This document shows, one piece after another, positions 23,684-31,519 of a stretch of DNA of 41,515 bases. A program made the translations under genes and the position numbers. The notes under the pieces were generated by a model that ran no database searches, was not told where the DNA came from, and was given only the letters and a program-made list of their open reading frames with translations. Numbering within the stretch: position 1 is the first letter of the stretch; each line of letters begins with the position of its first letter. The DNA is from Deltaproteobacteria bacterium (GTDB taxonomy: Bacteria > Myxococcota_A > UBA9042): positions 1-41,515 of the forward strand of contig VGRO01000033.1 of the NCBI GenBank assembly GCA_016875335.1, read 5' to 3'.

Positions 23684-25390
23684 ATGAAGCGCTTCTCCCT
23701 GTTGGCATGCCTCTTGTGTTCTCAATGCGGCGCGCAGGCCGGCACGCCCCCTAGCGCGACGGCCGACGCGGTGGCGAACGGATCGGACGCACCCTTCGAC
23801 GGCCAGATTGCGGCGGAGACGGCCGCAGACGTCAAGGTGCCCGGGCTGTGTGACCCGGCCGACAGCCAGCTGCGGTTGCACCACGTGCAGATGCTGGGAA
23901 CGCACAACAGCTATCACGTCGCCAAGCCAAAGCCGCTGGTGGCGCAATGGGACTACACCCACAGCCCGCTGGCGGTGCAACTGGACCAGGAGGGCGTGCG
24001 GGCGTTCGAGTTCGACCTGCACTTCGTGGCCCCCGGCATGCCCATCGAGGTCAAGCATGTGCCCGGCATGGACGACGGTACGCGGTGCGCCACGATCGGC
24101 GACTGCCTGGGCCAGCTCAAGGCCTGGAGCGACGCGCACCCGTGCCACCACCCGCTGGTCGTGACCCTGGAAGCCAAGGACGAACTGACCGCCGAGGACG
24201 TCGCCGATCATCTGCCGCAGTTGGAACAGCAGATCCTGGCCGCGGTCCCCGGCGACCGCCTCGTCAAGCCTGACGACCTGCGCGGCAGCTTTGCGGACCT
24301 GGCGTCAGCCGCCGCGGCTGGCAACTGGCCGACCCTCGGGCAGTCGCGCGGCAAGCTCCTGGTCATCGCCTACGACAAGGAAGAGTTGTTCAGCAAGTAC
24401 AAGAAGCTGCGCCCCGGGCTGCAAGGGGCGCCGTTTTTCGTGTTCGGCAAGCTCGGCGACCCGGACACGGCGACCGTCCTCGCCGACAACCCGTTCGACC
24501 CGGCCCTGGGCAAGGCGGTCCAAGCCGGTTGCATCGTCCGCACGTTTCCGGAGCCGACCCACGCCGAGTCGGCCGCGGCGTTCACGGCAGGCGCGCACGT
24601 CGTCAGCACCGACCACCCGGTGCCCAAGCCGCGGATGCCCGGGTTCGGCGTGCAACTGCCGGGCGGCGCGCCTTCGCGGTGCAATCCGGTGACGGCGCCC
24701 CCCTCGTGTACCGCCGCGGCCGTCAATGCAGGCATCGGACAGGCCGTCGCGTGGCAGCCGCAGCCCAAGAAGACCGCGTGGGGCGAGGTCACCGGGGCGT
24801 GCGCGACCGCGTGGCTGGCCCAGGCCCTCGCCGAGTCGGCGCCTTCGTTCCACGTGAACACCTATTCGTTCGCGTCGGCCGGCCCTTTCGACGCCGCGCC
24901 GCTGCGACCCTTGGCCGCCAAACGCCGAACGGGGCCCAACAACGGCGGCAGCAGCAACTGCAGCGAGGCCATGAGCATCCAGACGATCTGCGACTGCGAG
25001 GGCGCCAAGGCGCTCAAGCTCGAATTGGACATTGCCTTCACCGAAAAAGGCCAGACCACCGATTGGCTGGGTGAACTCGGCGGCGTCCAATTCGGCGTGT
25101 CGGTGTCGCGCGTGTACCTTGGCCCCAAGGCCACGGCGTACAGCGAGGCCGACGCCACCAAGCTGCTGGAGAAGAAGCTGGGGGGCATCAACGCGTCGAC
25201 GGCGCTCGTGGCCGCGCGCGACAAGTGGAAGAAGCAGGTGCTGCACCTGTGGACCCTGCGGCCGGACTGGGTGCCCGTGGTCGAGCAGGCCTGGACCAAG
25301 CTGCCGGCTGCGGTCAAGGCCGACACGGCCGTGCTCGTGACGGTGGAGGTGGGCAGCGACCACATCGTCACGGAGACCTGCAAGCCGTAG
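23684..25390 (+). CDS. secreted PI-PLC-like phosphodiesterase (Ca2+-dependent type)
   Basis: 568 aa from ATG 23684, with a signal sequence (FSLLACLLCSQCGAQAG) that may carry a lipobox. The X-domain signature is clear: LGTHNSYH with His74, then QLDQEGVRAFEFDLHF, and the second His125 in EVKHVPGMDDG. Further on, VVTLEAKDEL and KLLVIAYDKEEL fit the alpha/beta-barrel of phosphoinositide-specific phospholipase C-like enzymes, Ca2+-dependent subgroup. From about residue 320 to 568 there is a second, Cys-containing region (CNPVTAPPSC, NNGGSSNCSEAMSIQTICDC) that I cannot place. Substrate and cleavage are inferred from family. It could act on host, prey or self phospholipid. Confidence 0.85.
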   Translation: MKRFSLLACLLCSQCGAQAGTPPSATADAVANGSDAPFDGQIAAETAADVKVPGLCDPADSQLRLHHVQMLGTHNSYHVAKPKPLVAQWDYTHSPLAVQLDQEGVRAFEFDLHFVAPGMPIEVKHVPGMDDGTRCATIGDCLGQLKAWSDAHPCHHPLVVTLEAKDELTAEDVADHLPQLEQQILAAVPGDRLVKPDDLRGSFADLASAAAAGNWPTLGQSRGKLLVIAYDKEELFSKYKKLRPGLQGAPFFVFGKLGDPDTATVLADNPFDPALGKAVQAGCIVRTFPEPTHAESAAAFTAGAHVVSTDHPVPKPRMPGFGVQLPGGAPSRCNPVTAPPSCTAAAVNAGIGQAVAWQPQPKKTAWGEVTGACATAWLAQALAESAPSFHVNTYSFASAGPFDAAPLRPLAAKRRTGPNNGGSSNCSEAMSIQTICDCEGAKALKLELDIAFTEKGQTTDWLGELGGVQFGVSVSRVYLGPKATAYSEADATKLLEKKLGGINASTALVAARDKWKKQVLHLWTLRPDWVPVVEQAWTKLPAAVKADTAVLVTVEVGSDHIVTETCKP

Positions 25391-25392
25391 AA

Positions 25393-25413
25393 GGCCGCGC
25401 GCCCAGAGCGGCC
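25393..25413 (+). terminator. GC-rich hairpin after the PI-PLC-like gene
   Basis: GGCCGC (25393-25398) and GCGGCC (25408-25413) form a 6-bp stem just after the stop. There is no T-run, so it is a weak candidate for an intrinsic terminator. Confidence 0.25.
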
Positions 25414-25494
25414 GTTGGCGCGGGGCACAGGCCGCGCACTGGCGCGGATTCCGCGGCCACTCCGCGACCGGTTGTGGCCTCACCCTCTGGGCGC

Positions 25495-25523
25495 TTGACC
25501 GCCGCCGCCGGCCTCGCCATCCT
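25495..25523 (+). promoter_or_regulatory. promoter candidate for the MaoC-like gene
   Basis: TTGACC at 25495-25500, a 17-nt spacer, CATCCT at 25518-25523. The leader to ATG 25564 is about 34 nt and includes AGGCAGA. Confidence 0.4.
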
Positions 25524-25563
25524 TCCGGCCCCCGGCAGCCCCGCCGGTCCGAGGCAGACGCCC

Positions 25564-25959
25564 ATGGCGCTTTCCGTTGGCCAGAAGGCGACCCGTTGCA
25601 CCGAGGTCACCCCCGAACTGGTGCGTCGGTTCGCGGACGTATGCGGCGACTTCAACCCCGTCCACCTCGACGCGACGTTTGCGGCGACGACGCCCTTTGG
25701 CCGGCCGATCGCCCACGGCATGCTCGGCGCGTCGCTGATTTCGGGGTTGCTGGGCTCGGAGTTTCCCGGGCCGGGCACGATCTATTTCGAGCAGTCTCTC
25801 AAGTTTTCCAAGCCGGTGTTCGTCGGCGACACGGTCACCACCACTGCGGAGGTGGTGTGGGTGCGCGACGACAAGCCCATCGCCCGCCTGCGCACGGTCG
25901 TGACCAATGGACAGGGCGAGGTGGCGGTCGAAGGAGAGGCGGTCGTGCGGTTCGTGTAG
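25564..25959 (+). CDS. MaoC-like (R)-specific enoyl-CoA hydratase
   Basis: 131 aa from ATG 25564; the frame is open from 25225 but lies in the preceding gene there. The hot-dog fold hydratase motif is seen as FADVCGDFNPVHLDATFA, with the catalytic Asp and His, followed by FGRPIAHGMLGASL. This is the PhaJ/MaoC pattern for hydration of trans-2-enoyl-CoA to (R)-3-hydroxyacyl-CoA. The length is typical of single-domain PhaJ proteins. It has its own promoter candidate and no fatty-acid gene next to it, so the pathway (PHA supply or beta-oxidation) is open. Confidence 0.9.
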   Translation: MALSVGQKATRCTEVTPELVRRFADVCGDFNPVHLDATFAATTPFGRPIAHGMLGASLISGLLGSEFPGPGTIYFEQSLKFSKPVFVGDTVTTTAEVVWVRDDKPIARLRTVVTNGQGEVAVEGEAVVRFV

Positions 25960-25980
25960 GCTCGGCCTGGCCCCAGCGAC

Positions 25981-26601
25981 CTACCGCGCCAAGCTGGCGA
26001 GCACGGCGACGAGCACCAGCGGCGGCGCCACGGCCACCGCCAGCAGCACTTTGGCCACCGGCTTGGCAAGATTGAGCGTCCAGCCATAGCCGATGCGCTT
26101 GTCGACCCACAACCGCGAATCGCCGGTATTGTGGTAGAAAAGCCCGTACTTCCAGTGCGCCGCGTCGGGCTGGGTGGCCATCGCGGCCTGAGCGCGCCGG
26201 CCGACGTGCCACAGCCCGAATCCCAGGCATGCGAACAGCGCAATGAGCGGCCCCAAGACGGATTTGTTGCCGAGCAGCGGCGCCATGCACACCGCAAGCG
26301 AAAACACCGAGATGCCCGACACGATGCCAAAGCGCAGCGGCCCCAGGCCGACCACCGGCGCGCCCTTGCCCTTGGCGGTAGAGCGCTGCATGGCGTCCAG
26401 GCCCACGGTGATCGACCACACGAACACGGGGACGCCAGCGACGAACCACACCAGTTGACCGCGCGGCGTCCAGCCGTCGATGTGACCGAGGTGGTTCCAG
26501 TGGGTCGGCACCTGCTCGGGCAGCCAGGCGCTGATCTCGCCCACCAGCGCCGCCAACCACAGCGCCGCGATCGCGTCCCAGCGGTCGAGCAGCCCTTTCA
26601 C
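25981..26601 (-). CDS. DUF1648/DUF5808-type membrane protein
   Basis: 206 aa from a GTG whose last base begins the overlap GTGA with the stop of the upstream lipoprotein gene (26598-26601). The N-terminus has VPTHWNHLGHIDGW, the DUF1648 signature seen in SdpI-like proteins, between TM1 and TM2. Four to five membrane helices are visible. The loop WKYGLFYHNTGDSRLWVDKR with IGYGWTLNLAKP resembles DUF5808. Relatives include immunity-type SdpI and uncharacterised permease-like proteins. The overlap implies coupled translation with the lipoprotein. Function unknown. Confidence 0.8.
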   Translation of the reverse strand: MKGLLDRWDAIAALWLAALVGEISAWLPEQVPTHWNHLGHIDGWTPRGQLVWFVAGVPVFVWSITVGLDAMQRSTAKGKGAPVVGLGPLRFGIVSGISVFSLAVCMAPLLGNKSVLGPLIALFACLGFGLWHVGRRAQAAMATQPDAAHWKYGLFYHNTGDSRLWVDKRIGYGWTLNLAKPVAKVLLAVAVAPPLVLVAVLASLAR

Positions 26602-27614
26602 TTGCAGGCCTCGCCGGTCGAGCACATGTTCCAGTGCAGTCCGTTGCAGACGTTCTGGCACTTCTGCTTGCCGGGCTTGGTCGGCCCGGTCGCGGACCCG
26701 CAGCGGACCTCGCAGTCGCGCTCTGCCCCTTCGGTCGCGCACACGTCGTCGGGGCCCTTGCACATCAACGGGCAGTCGTAGATCGGCCAGTTGATGTAGT
26801 AGGACAGCGTGCAGTTGGCGCCGAGCGGCTTGGTGCAGATGTGCGCGCCGGTCATGGGGATGCCGTCGGTGCACAGGTAGGTCTGCGGGGCCTTGCTGGC
26901 GTTCTGGCACGGGCCGTTGGCGAATTCGCTGCACTGGTGCTTGACGTCGCAGGCGCCCCACTGGCCGGCCGAGCATGCCTGCGTGCCCAGGATGAGGATG
27001 GGGATTTGCCCACTGATGCAGCCGGCCGCGTAGCTCTGCGGGCATTCGACCCAACAACGCTTGAGTTCTCCGGCCTTGCATGCGGCCGGCCCGACATCGG
27101 GCGTCGTCGTCTCGGCCGCGGTGCCGTCCTTGGCGTCGGCGACGTCGGCGGCAGCATCGGCTGCGGCGTCCGGTGCAGCGTCCAATGGCGCGTCCGCGGC
27201 AGTGTCCTGGGCAACATCGGCAACGACGTCAGCGACGGCGTCGGCCTGCGCCACTTCGCCACCCGTTTCCGCAGCGCTGTCGGCCTTGACCTCCGGCGCG
27301 GCAACTTCGGCGACTGCGTCGGCAACCAAATCGGTGCTGGCGTCTGGGGCGGAGTCGGCGGGAGGCGTCGTGTCCGCAGTACCCCCATCGGGTTTGGTCG
27401 TACTGTCGGTCGCGCTGCCTGCGTCGCCGGCCGTCGCCGCGTCTGCGGTTTCCGGTTGTCCGTCCGCGAGCGACGTTTCCGCCGCCGCCACGTCGGGCGC
27501 ACCCGCGGCATCGGGAAGCGCGTTCGTCGCGCCCGGCTTGGCATCCGTGCATGCAGCAAGCGCCGCGGCGAGGACCATCGGCGCCAGACCTGAGAACGAA
27601 CGAGGGCTCCTCAT
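26598..27614 (-). CDS. Asp/Ala-rich lipoprotein with Cys-rich C-terminal domain
   Basis: 338 aa from ATG 27614, 'GGAG' 10 nt upstream; the frame is open further 5' without signal. The lipobox LAAC is at about residues 19-22. Residues 25-180 are an acidic, low-complexity Ala/Asp/Thr/Val linker, the kind that displays a domain beyond the outer membrane in Myxococcota. The C-terminal 155 residues have about 18 Cys in recurring short blocks (CWVECPQ, CSAGQWGACD, CPLMCKG, CQNVCNG), presumably disulfide-bonded. No enzyme motif is visible. Translation is coupled to the downstream DUF1648-type membrane protein by a 4-bp overlap. Confidence 0.8.
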   Translation of the reverse strand: MRSPRSFSGLAPMVLAAALAACTDAKPGATNALPDAAGAPDVAAAETSLADGQPETADAATAGDAGSATDSTTKPDGGTADTTPPADSAPDASTDLVADAVAEVAAPEVKADSAAETGGEVAQADAVADVVADVAQDTAADAPLDAAPDAAADAAADVADAKDGTAAETTTPDVGPAACKAGELKRCWVECPQSYAAGCISGQIPILILGTQACSAGQWGACDVKHQCSEFANGPCQNASKAPQTYLCTDGIPMTGAHICTKPLGANCTLSYYINWPIYDCPLMCKGPDDVCATEGAERDCEVRCGSATGPTKPGKQKCQNVCNGLHWNMCSTGEACK

Positions 27615-27669
27615 GGGACGGCTCCAGTGCGGCCAGTCGCGCCCGCCGCGGCGCCTCGCCAGCGCCCGC

Positions 27670-27698
27670 ATCCTGGCCTGCGTGCCGTTGGACGTCAA
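27670..27698 (-). promoter_or_regulatory. promoter candidate for the Asp/Ala-rich lipoprotein
   Basis: TTGACG (27698-27693), a 17-nt spacer and CAGGAT (27675-27670) on the minus strand, about 55 nt before ATG 27614. The -10 is weak. Confidence 0.35.
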
Positions 27699-27728
27699 CA
27701 ACCGGGCATCTCGCCAACGAGTTCGCGC

Positions 27729-27757
27729 TTGCCGACGCTCCGAGCCGCGGGTATCGT
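27729..27757 (+). promoter_or_regulatory. promoter candidate for the degenerate matrixin
   Basis: TTGCCG at 27729-27734, a 17-nt spacer, TATCGT at 27752-27757. It lies in the 184-bp divergent gap shared with the lipoprotein gene. The leader to ATG 27799 is about 34 nt. Confidence 0.45.
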
Positions 27758-27798
27758 CCAAGGCGGTGCCCCGCGCTCGTGCGCGGATCTCGGTATCC

Positions 27799-28746
27799 AT
27801 GTGGCCAAGGTGCGGCGCACGCGTCGGCTTGAAAACGTGGCTCGCGGTCGCGGCGCTCGCGTGCTTGGCGGGCGTGGTCGCGCCGACCGCGGCCCTGGCC
27901 CAGGTCTGCGCCTGCAAAAAGTCGCCCTCAGGCGCCTGTCAGCGCTGGCACCAGGACCAGGTGCCGTGGTCGTTGTACGTCGGTCCGGGCAAGGGCACGC
28001 TGTCCGACAACTCGTTTGAGCAGCTCGCCGTAGCGGCGTTCGGCGTCTGGTCCAAGGTGTCGTGCGACCTGTGCATGGTCTTGGCCCCAGACGGCCAGTC
28101 GTGCAAGTCCGCGGCGTGCGACCCCAACCCCATCGGTGTGGTGCCCATCTACGCCGGACGGGCCGCCGAGCCGCGGCTCGCCAGCAGTTGCGGCGGAGTC
28201 TACTGCGACGCGGCGGCGCCCGGTTCGGCCCAAGTTGCGTTGATCCGCCAGAGCGCTCAGTGGCCGCTGGGCCAGTCGGTGATCACAGCGCCGATCCTGA
28301 CCGTGACCAAGAAGGGCCACATCGTCGACGCCGACGTGCTGGTGTACGACGACGGCAAGAGCTTCTGCCTCGACACCTGCCAGAAGCACCAGTACCCGCT
28401 CGGTGGCGCGCTGGTCCAAGAAGTCGGCCATTTCCTGGGCGTCGGCTACGCAGATCACACGCTGAGCGTCCTTGCGGCCAACTACAACTCGCAGCGGACC
28501 AATCTGCTGCCGGCGCTGACGCAGGACGACGCCAAGTGCATGTGCCAGATCTACCGCAGCAGCGCCGATCCAGCGGACTGCGCGCCGCCGGTCGAGCGCA
28601 CCGCCACCGAGTGCTCAGCGACGTCGCGGCCGGCCCGCCCGGCGCAGTCAGGACTGACGGGTGCCGTGGCGGCCCTGGCGAGTGCCCTGGTCGCCGCGTT
28701 CGTGCGGCGCGGCCATCACAGCGGCCGGAATTCTGCCGTGCCGTAG
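27799..28746 (+). CDS. matrixin-like secreted protein with degenerate zinc site
   Basis: 315 aa from ATG 27799; the frame opens at 27061, but a signal peptide (WLAVAALACLAGVVAPTAALA) begins shortly after this start. The protein follows the matrixin layout: an early strand, ILTVTKKGHIVDADVLVYDDG, then the active-site helix, then a late Cys-rich part (DDAKCMCQIYR). The expected HExxHxxGxxH reads QEVGHFLGVGY. His1 is Gln207 and His3 is Tyr217, so the zinc site is lost or altered. A hydrophobic C-terminal helix and basic tail (FVRRGHH) suggest membrane anchoring as in MYXO-CTERM proteins. It is a likely pseudo-protease relative of the 13459 gene. It converges on and overlaps the next gene by 31 bp. 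Confidence 0.82.
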   Translation: MWPRCGARVGLKTWLAVAALACLAGVVAPTAALAQVCACKKSPSGACQRWHQDQVPWSLYVGPGKGTLSDNSFEQLAVAAFGVWSKVSCDLCMVLAPDGQSCKSAACDPNPIGVVPIYAGRAAEPRLASSCGGVYCDAAAPGSAQVALIRQSAQWPLGQSVITAPILTVTKKGHIVDADVLVYDDGKSFCLDTCQKHQYPLGGALVQEVGHFLGVGYADHTLSVLAANYNSQRTNLLPALTQDDAKCMCQIYRSSADPADCAPPVERTATECSATSRPARPAQSGLTGAVAALASALVAAFVRRGHHSGRNSAVP

Positions 28747-29732
28747 CTGCGCAGATAGCTTTCGGCCACGCCGGGGCAGTCGGCAAACGCCGAGCAGCCG
28801 CGGCAGGATTGCGCAAAGACGTTGAAATGCGCCTCGATGTGGGCAATGGCGTAGAGCCGGTCGCCGCCCAAATCGTCAAGGTAGTGCGTTTCGCCAAAGC
28901 CCGATCGCGCGACGTTGCGCACCCGCCGGTCGCCAACCGTGCACGGCGGCACGCTCTCGAAAGAAACCTCGACGCCTGCCGCTTCGCCGAGCGCCGCGCA
29001 GGCCTTCAGGTCGTCGGCCACTTCACCATAGCGCAAGGCGATGCCCTCCCACGAACCGCCTTTGCCGGCGGTGGAAGGGAAGACGAACTTCCACTGGGCC
29101 TCCGCGCCCCAGCGGTCGATGCCCCAGCGCAATAGTTCCGAGAGCTTGTGCAGCGTGGTGCGCGTCGCCACCGCGTTGACCATGACCGCGACACCGCACC
29201 GCAACAGCTCGTCGATGCCCGCGACGATGCGGTCGTGGCCCTTTTCAGTGGTCCCCGAGATGACGGCGCTGTCGGCGCGGTCGCTGGCGTGCAAGGAGAC
29301 GATCGCGCGCAGCAAACCCAGTTCGGCGACGGTCGCGCAGAATCCGGGTTCGTGCAGTCGGCTGCCATTGGTATTGATGTCCCAACCCATATCGTGGTCG
29401 CGAAGGGCTTCGGCTACTTCCAAGAATCCCGGGTGCACGGTCGGCTCGCCACCGGTGACCACCACGCGGCGCATGCCCAGACCATGCAGCCACTGCACGC
29501 GGCGCAGCAGTTCGGGCGTCGCGATCTGCCAGGCATCGGGCCGACCGCTGTTGCTGCACATCGGGCAGTGGTGGTTGCACAGCTCGCCCAGGCGAAAAAG
29601 CGCGATCGACCTGGGCGTGACGGGCGCGAACTCCGCGACGCGTCGGCGGAAAAGCGGCACGGATTGTGAGTTGGAGGCCGTTGCTGCCAAGATGCCCTTC
29701 CAACCGCGCCAGCGGCGCTGCGGCGCGTCCAT
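28716..29732 (-). CDS. radical SAM enzyme of unknown substrate
   Basis: 338 aa from ATG 29732; the upstream open frame overlaps the divergent gene. Cys52, Cys56 and Cys59 in CNHHCPMCSN bind the 4Fe-4S cluster and VVVTGGEPTVHPGF binds SAM. WDINTNGSRL and VSLHASDRA are the next conserved strands. Near the end CRGCSAFADCPGV gives three more Cys that may bind an auxiliary cluster, as in twitch/SPASM proteins. It is preceded by RSIALFRLGELC, common in PqqE/NirJ-like radical SAM proteins. No precursor peptide or partner is visible. It overlaps the convergent matrixin-like gene by 31 bp at the 3' end. Confidence 0.85.
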   Translation of the reverse strand: MDAPQRRWRGWKGILAATASNSQSVPLFRRRVAEFAPVTPRSIALFRLGELCNHHCPMCSNSGRPDAWQIATPELLRRVQWLHGLGMRRVVVTGGEPTVHPGFLEVAEALRDHDMGWDINTNGSRLHEPGFCATVAELGLLRAIVSLHASDRADSAVISGTTEKGHDRIVAGIDELLRCGVAVMVNAVATRTTLHKLSELLRWGIDRWGAEAQWKFVFPSTAGKGGSWEGIALRYGEVADDLKACAALGEAAGVEVSFESVPPCTVGDRRVRNVARSGFGETHYLDDLGGDRLYAIAHIEAHFNVFAQSCRGCSAFADCPGVAESYLRSYGTAEFRPL

Positions 29733-29778
29733 TGTGCCCGGCGCTCCGCCTTGACGCCATAGACCGGTTCGCGCCCCG

Positions 29779-30372
29779 ATGCCCACCGCACACCGCCGCC
29801 TCATTGCCCTGATTGCCGTCGTGCTCGCCGCAGGGCTGACCCTCGCGTTGCGGCGTATGCCCCAAGATAAGAAGCCGCGCACGCCAACGCCTACCGGCCA
29901 AGGGCCAGGTCCGGCCGCCCCCGTGCCCGGCGCTGCCCCCTCACCGGCTGTGCCCGACGCCGGAGCGCGCATCGCCATCGACGTCGAATTGTGGCGGCTG
30001 CCCGCCGCGCTGCCGCAGCTCGGACCGGTGGCACCGCCCATGCCGGCGCTCGACCTCGAACCGCGCATCGCCGGGCTGGTGCGCAGAGGCCAGGTCACCC
30101 AAGGCGACGCCTTGCACGCGGCCCGGGCCGTATGGCCTGCGCTGGCCCGCTGCGGGATAGACCGTCAGAGGAGCGTGGTGGCGACCTTCGCGCTGTCGGG
30201 CGGGCAGATCGTCGGCGCGAGCGCAATCCACGGGGCCCGTCTCGAAGGGCCGCTGTCCGAGGCCGAGCGCTCCTGTGCGCTGGCGGCGCTGGCCGCAGTG
30301 CAGGCCCCCGTCGCTACCGACTGCCAGGGCGAGATCGACGTGCATTTTGGGGTCGGGGCGGCGCAGCCGTAG
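29779..30372 (+). CDS. membrane-anchored protein with AgmX/TonB-C-like domain
   Basis: 197 aa from ATG 29779. A single N-terminal membrane helix (LIALIAVVLAAGLTLAL, residues 8-24) is followed by a Pro/Ala-rich linker (about 30-60). The C-terminal domain (about 100-197) reads WPALARCGIDRQRSVVATF, then SGGQIVGASAIHGARLEG and SCALAALAAVQAP. The order Cys - strand - G-x-IVGASAI - Cys-ALAAL resembles the AgmX/PglI and TonB C-terminal-like domains of myxobacterial gliding and export proteins. That assignment is tentative. It is divergent from the radical SAM gene with a 46-bp gap. Confidence 0.72.
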   Translation: MPTAHRRLIALIAVVLAAGLTLALRRMPQDKKPRTPTPTGQGPGPAAPVPGAAPSPAVPDAGARIAIDVELWRLPAALPQLGPVAPPMPALDLEPRIAGLVRRGQVTQGDALHAARAVWPALARCGIDRQRSVVATFALSGGQIVGASAIHGARLEGPLSEAERSCALAALAAVQAPVATDCQGEIDVHFGVGAAQP

Positions 30373-30473
30373 GGGAAGGCGGCGCGATGGGCGTGGCCGC
30401 CCTCGCCAACCGGATGTTGGTCGCGCATCGGCCGGACGCTGGCTCCCTGGCAACCTCGAAACCCCGTGCCCTG

Positions 30474-30482
30474 TGCTATAAC
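30474..30482 (+). promoter_or_regulatory. extended -10 promoter candidate for the legB-like gene
   Basis: TGCTATAAC at 30474-30482 is an extended -10 with TATAAC, the closest to consensus in the window, and has no clear -35. It is 41 nt before ATG 30524. Confidence 0.45.
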
Positions 30483-30523
30483 CGCGCCGCGCCCGTCCTG
30501 CCACGGGTGCTCGCGGAGGTCGC

Positions 30524-31519
30524 ATGTCGTCGTGGTCCGGTCGCCGGGTGCTCGTCACAGGCGCGGGTGGATTCATCGGCTCGCACTTGACCGAGCGTCT
30601 GGTCGCCGAGGGCGCTCAAGTGCGCGCCCTGGTCCGCTACAACTCGGCGGGGAGACAAGGATTCATCGACGACCTTGCCCAGGACGTGCGCGCCTCGGTG
30701 GAGGTGGTGGCGTCGACCGTCGAGGACCCGTTCGCAGTGCGCCAGGCGGTCGCTGGGTGCGACACCGTGTTCCACCTCGCCGCGCTCATCGGCATCCCGT
30801 ACAGCTACGTCGCGCCGCAACACTACGTCACCACCAACATCCAGGGCTCCGTTCACGTGTTTGAGGCGGCCCTGCGCGAAGGGGTTCGGCGCGTGGTCCA
30901 CACCTCGACTTCGGAGACCTACGGCACGGCCCAATACGCGCCCATCGACGAGCGGCACCCCGTGGTGGGTCAGTCGCCGTACTCTGCTTCCAAGATTGCC
31001 GCCGACCAGATGGCGGTGGCCTGGCACCGGTCGTTCGACCTGCCCGTGGCTATCTTGCGTCCTTTCAATACCTTTGGGCCCCGCCAGTCGGCGCGCGCGA
31101 TCGTACCGAGCCTGATGGTGCAACTGCTGTCCGGCGCTCCGGTCGTCAAGGTCGGCAGCCTGGAGCCGCGCCGCGACCTGAACTTCGTCGCCGACACCGT
31201 CGCCGGCTTTCTGGCCATTGCGGACTGTGACGCGGCCGTGGGACGTGTCGTCAACGTTGGGTCCGGCCAGACCAACACCATCGGCGACATATTGGAGCGG
31301 ATTTTCCAGATCGCTGGTCGCAGGACAGAGGTGCAGTGCGAGTCTACGCGCGTGCGCCCGGCCGCGAGCGAGGTGCAGTTGCTGTTGGCCGATACGCGGC
31401 TGGCTGCCGAGCTGTTCGGCTACGCTCCGGCTGTCACACTGGACGACGGACTGCGCAGGACCTGGCAGTGGTTGGAGCGCCACATCGAACGCTATCGGCC
31501 TGGCGTGTACAACATCTAG
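30524..31519 (+). CDS. legB: LegB-like nucleotide-sugar 4,6-dehydratase (SDR family)
   Basis: 331 aa, ATG with GCGGAGG upstream. SDR features are the NAD motif GAGGFIGSHL, HTSTSETYG with the Ser/Thr, the catalytic pair in YSASK, and RPFNTFGPRQSARA. The run VFHLAALIGIPYSY, together with TYGTAQYAPIDERHP and the RRDLNFVADTV segment, matches LegB, which makes the 4-keto-6-deoxy sugar from UDP-GlcNAc in legionaminic acid synthesis. UDP-GlcNAc or GDP-sugar variants remain possible. The C-terminus YRPGVYNI is family-typical, so the gene is complete. Its TAG stop lies within the CTAG border of the inserted 400-bp element. The other leg genes are not in the window. Confidence 0.88.
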   Translation: MSSWSGRRVLVTGAGGFIGSHLTERLVAEGAQVRALVRYNSAGRQGFIDDLAQDVRASVEVVASTVEDPFAVRQAVAGCDTVFHLAALIGIPYSYVAPQHYVTTNIQGSVHVFEAALREGVRRVVHTSTSETYGTAQYAPIDERHPVVGQSPYSASKIAADQMAVAWHRSFDLPVAILRPFNTFGPRQSARAIVPSLMVQLLSGAPVVKVGSLEPRRDLNFVADTVAGFLAIADCDAAVGRVVNVGSGQTNTIGDILERIFQIAGRRTEVQCESTRVRPAASEVQLLLADTRLAAELFGYAPAVTLDDGLRRTWQWLERHIERYRPGVYNI

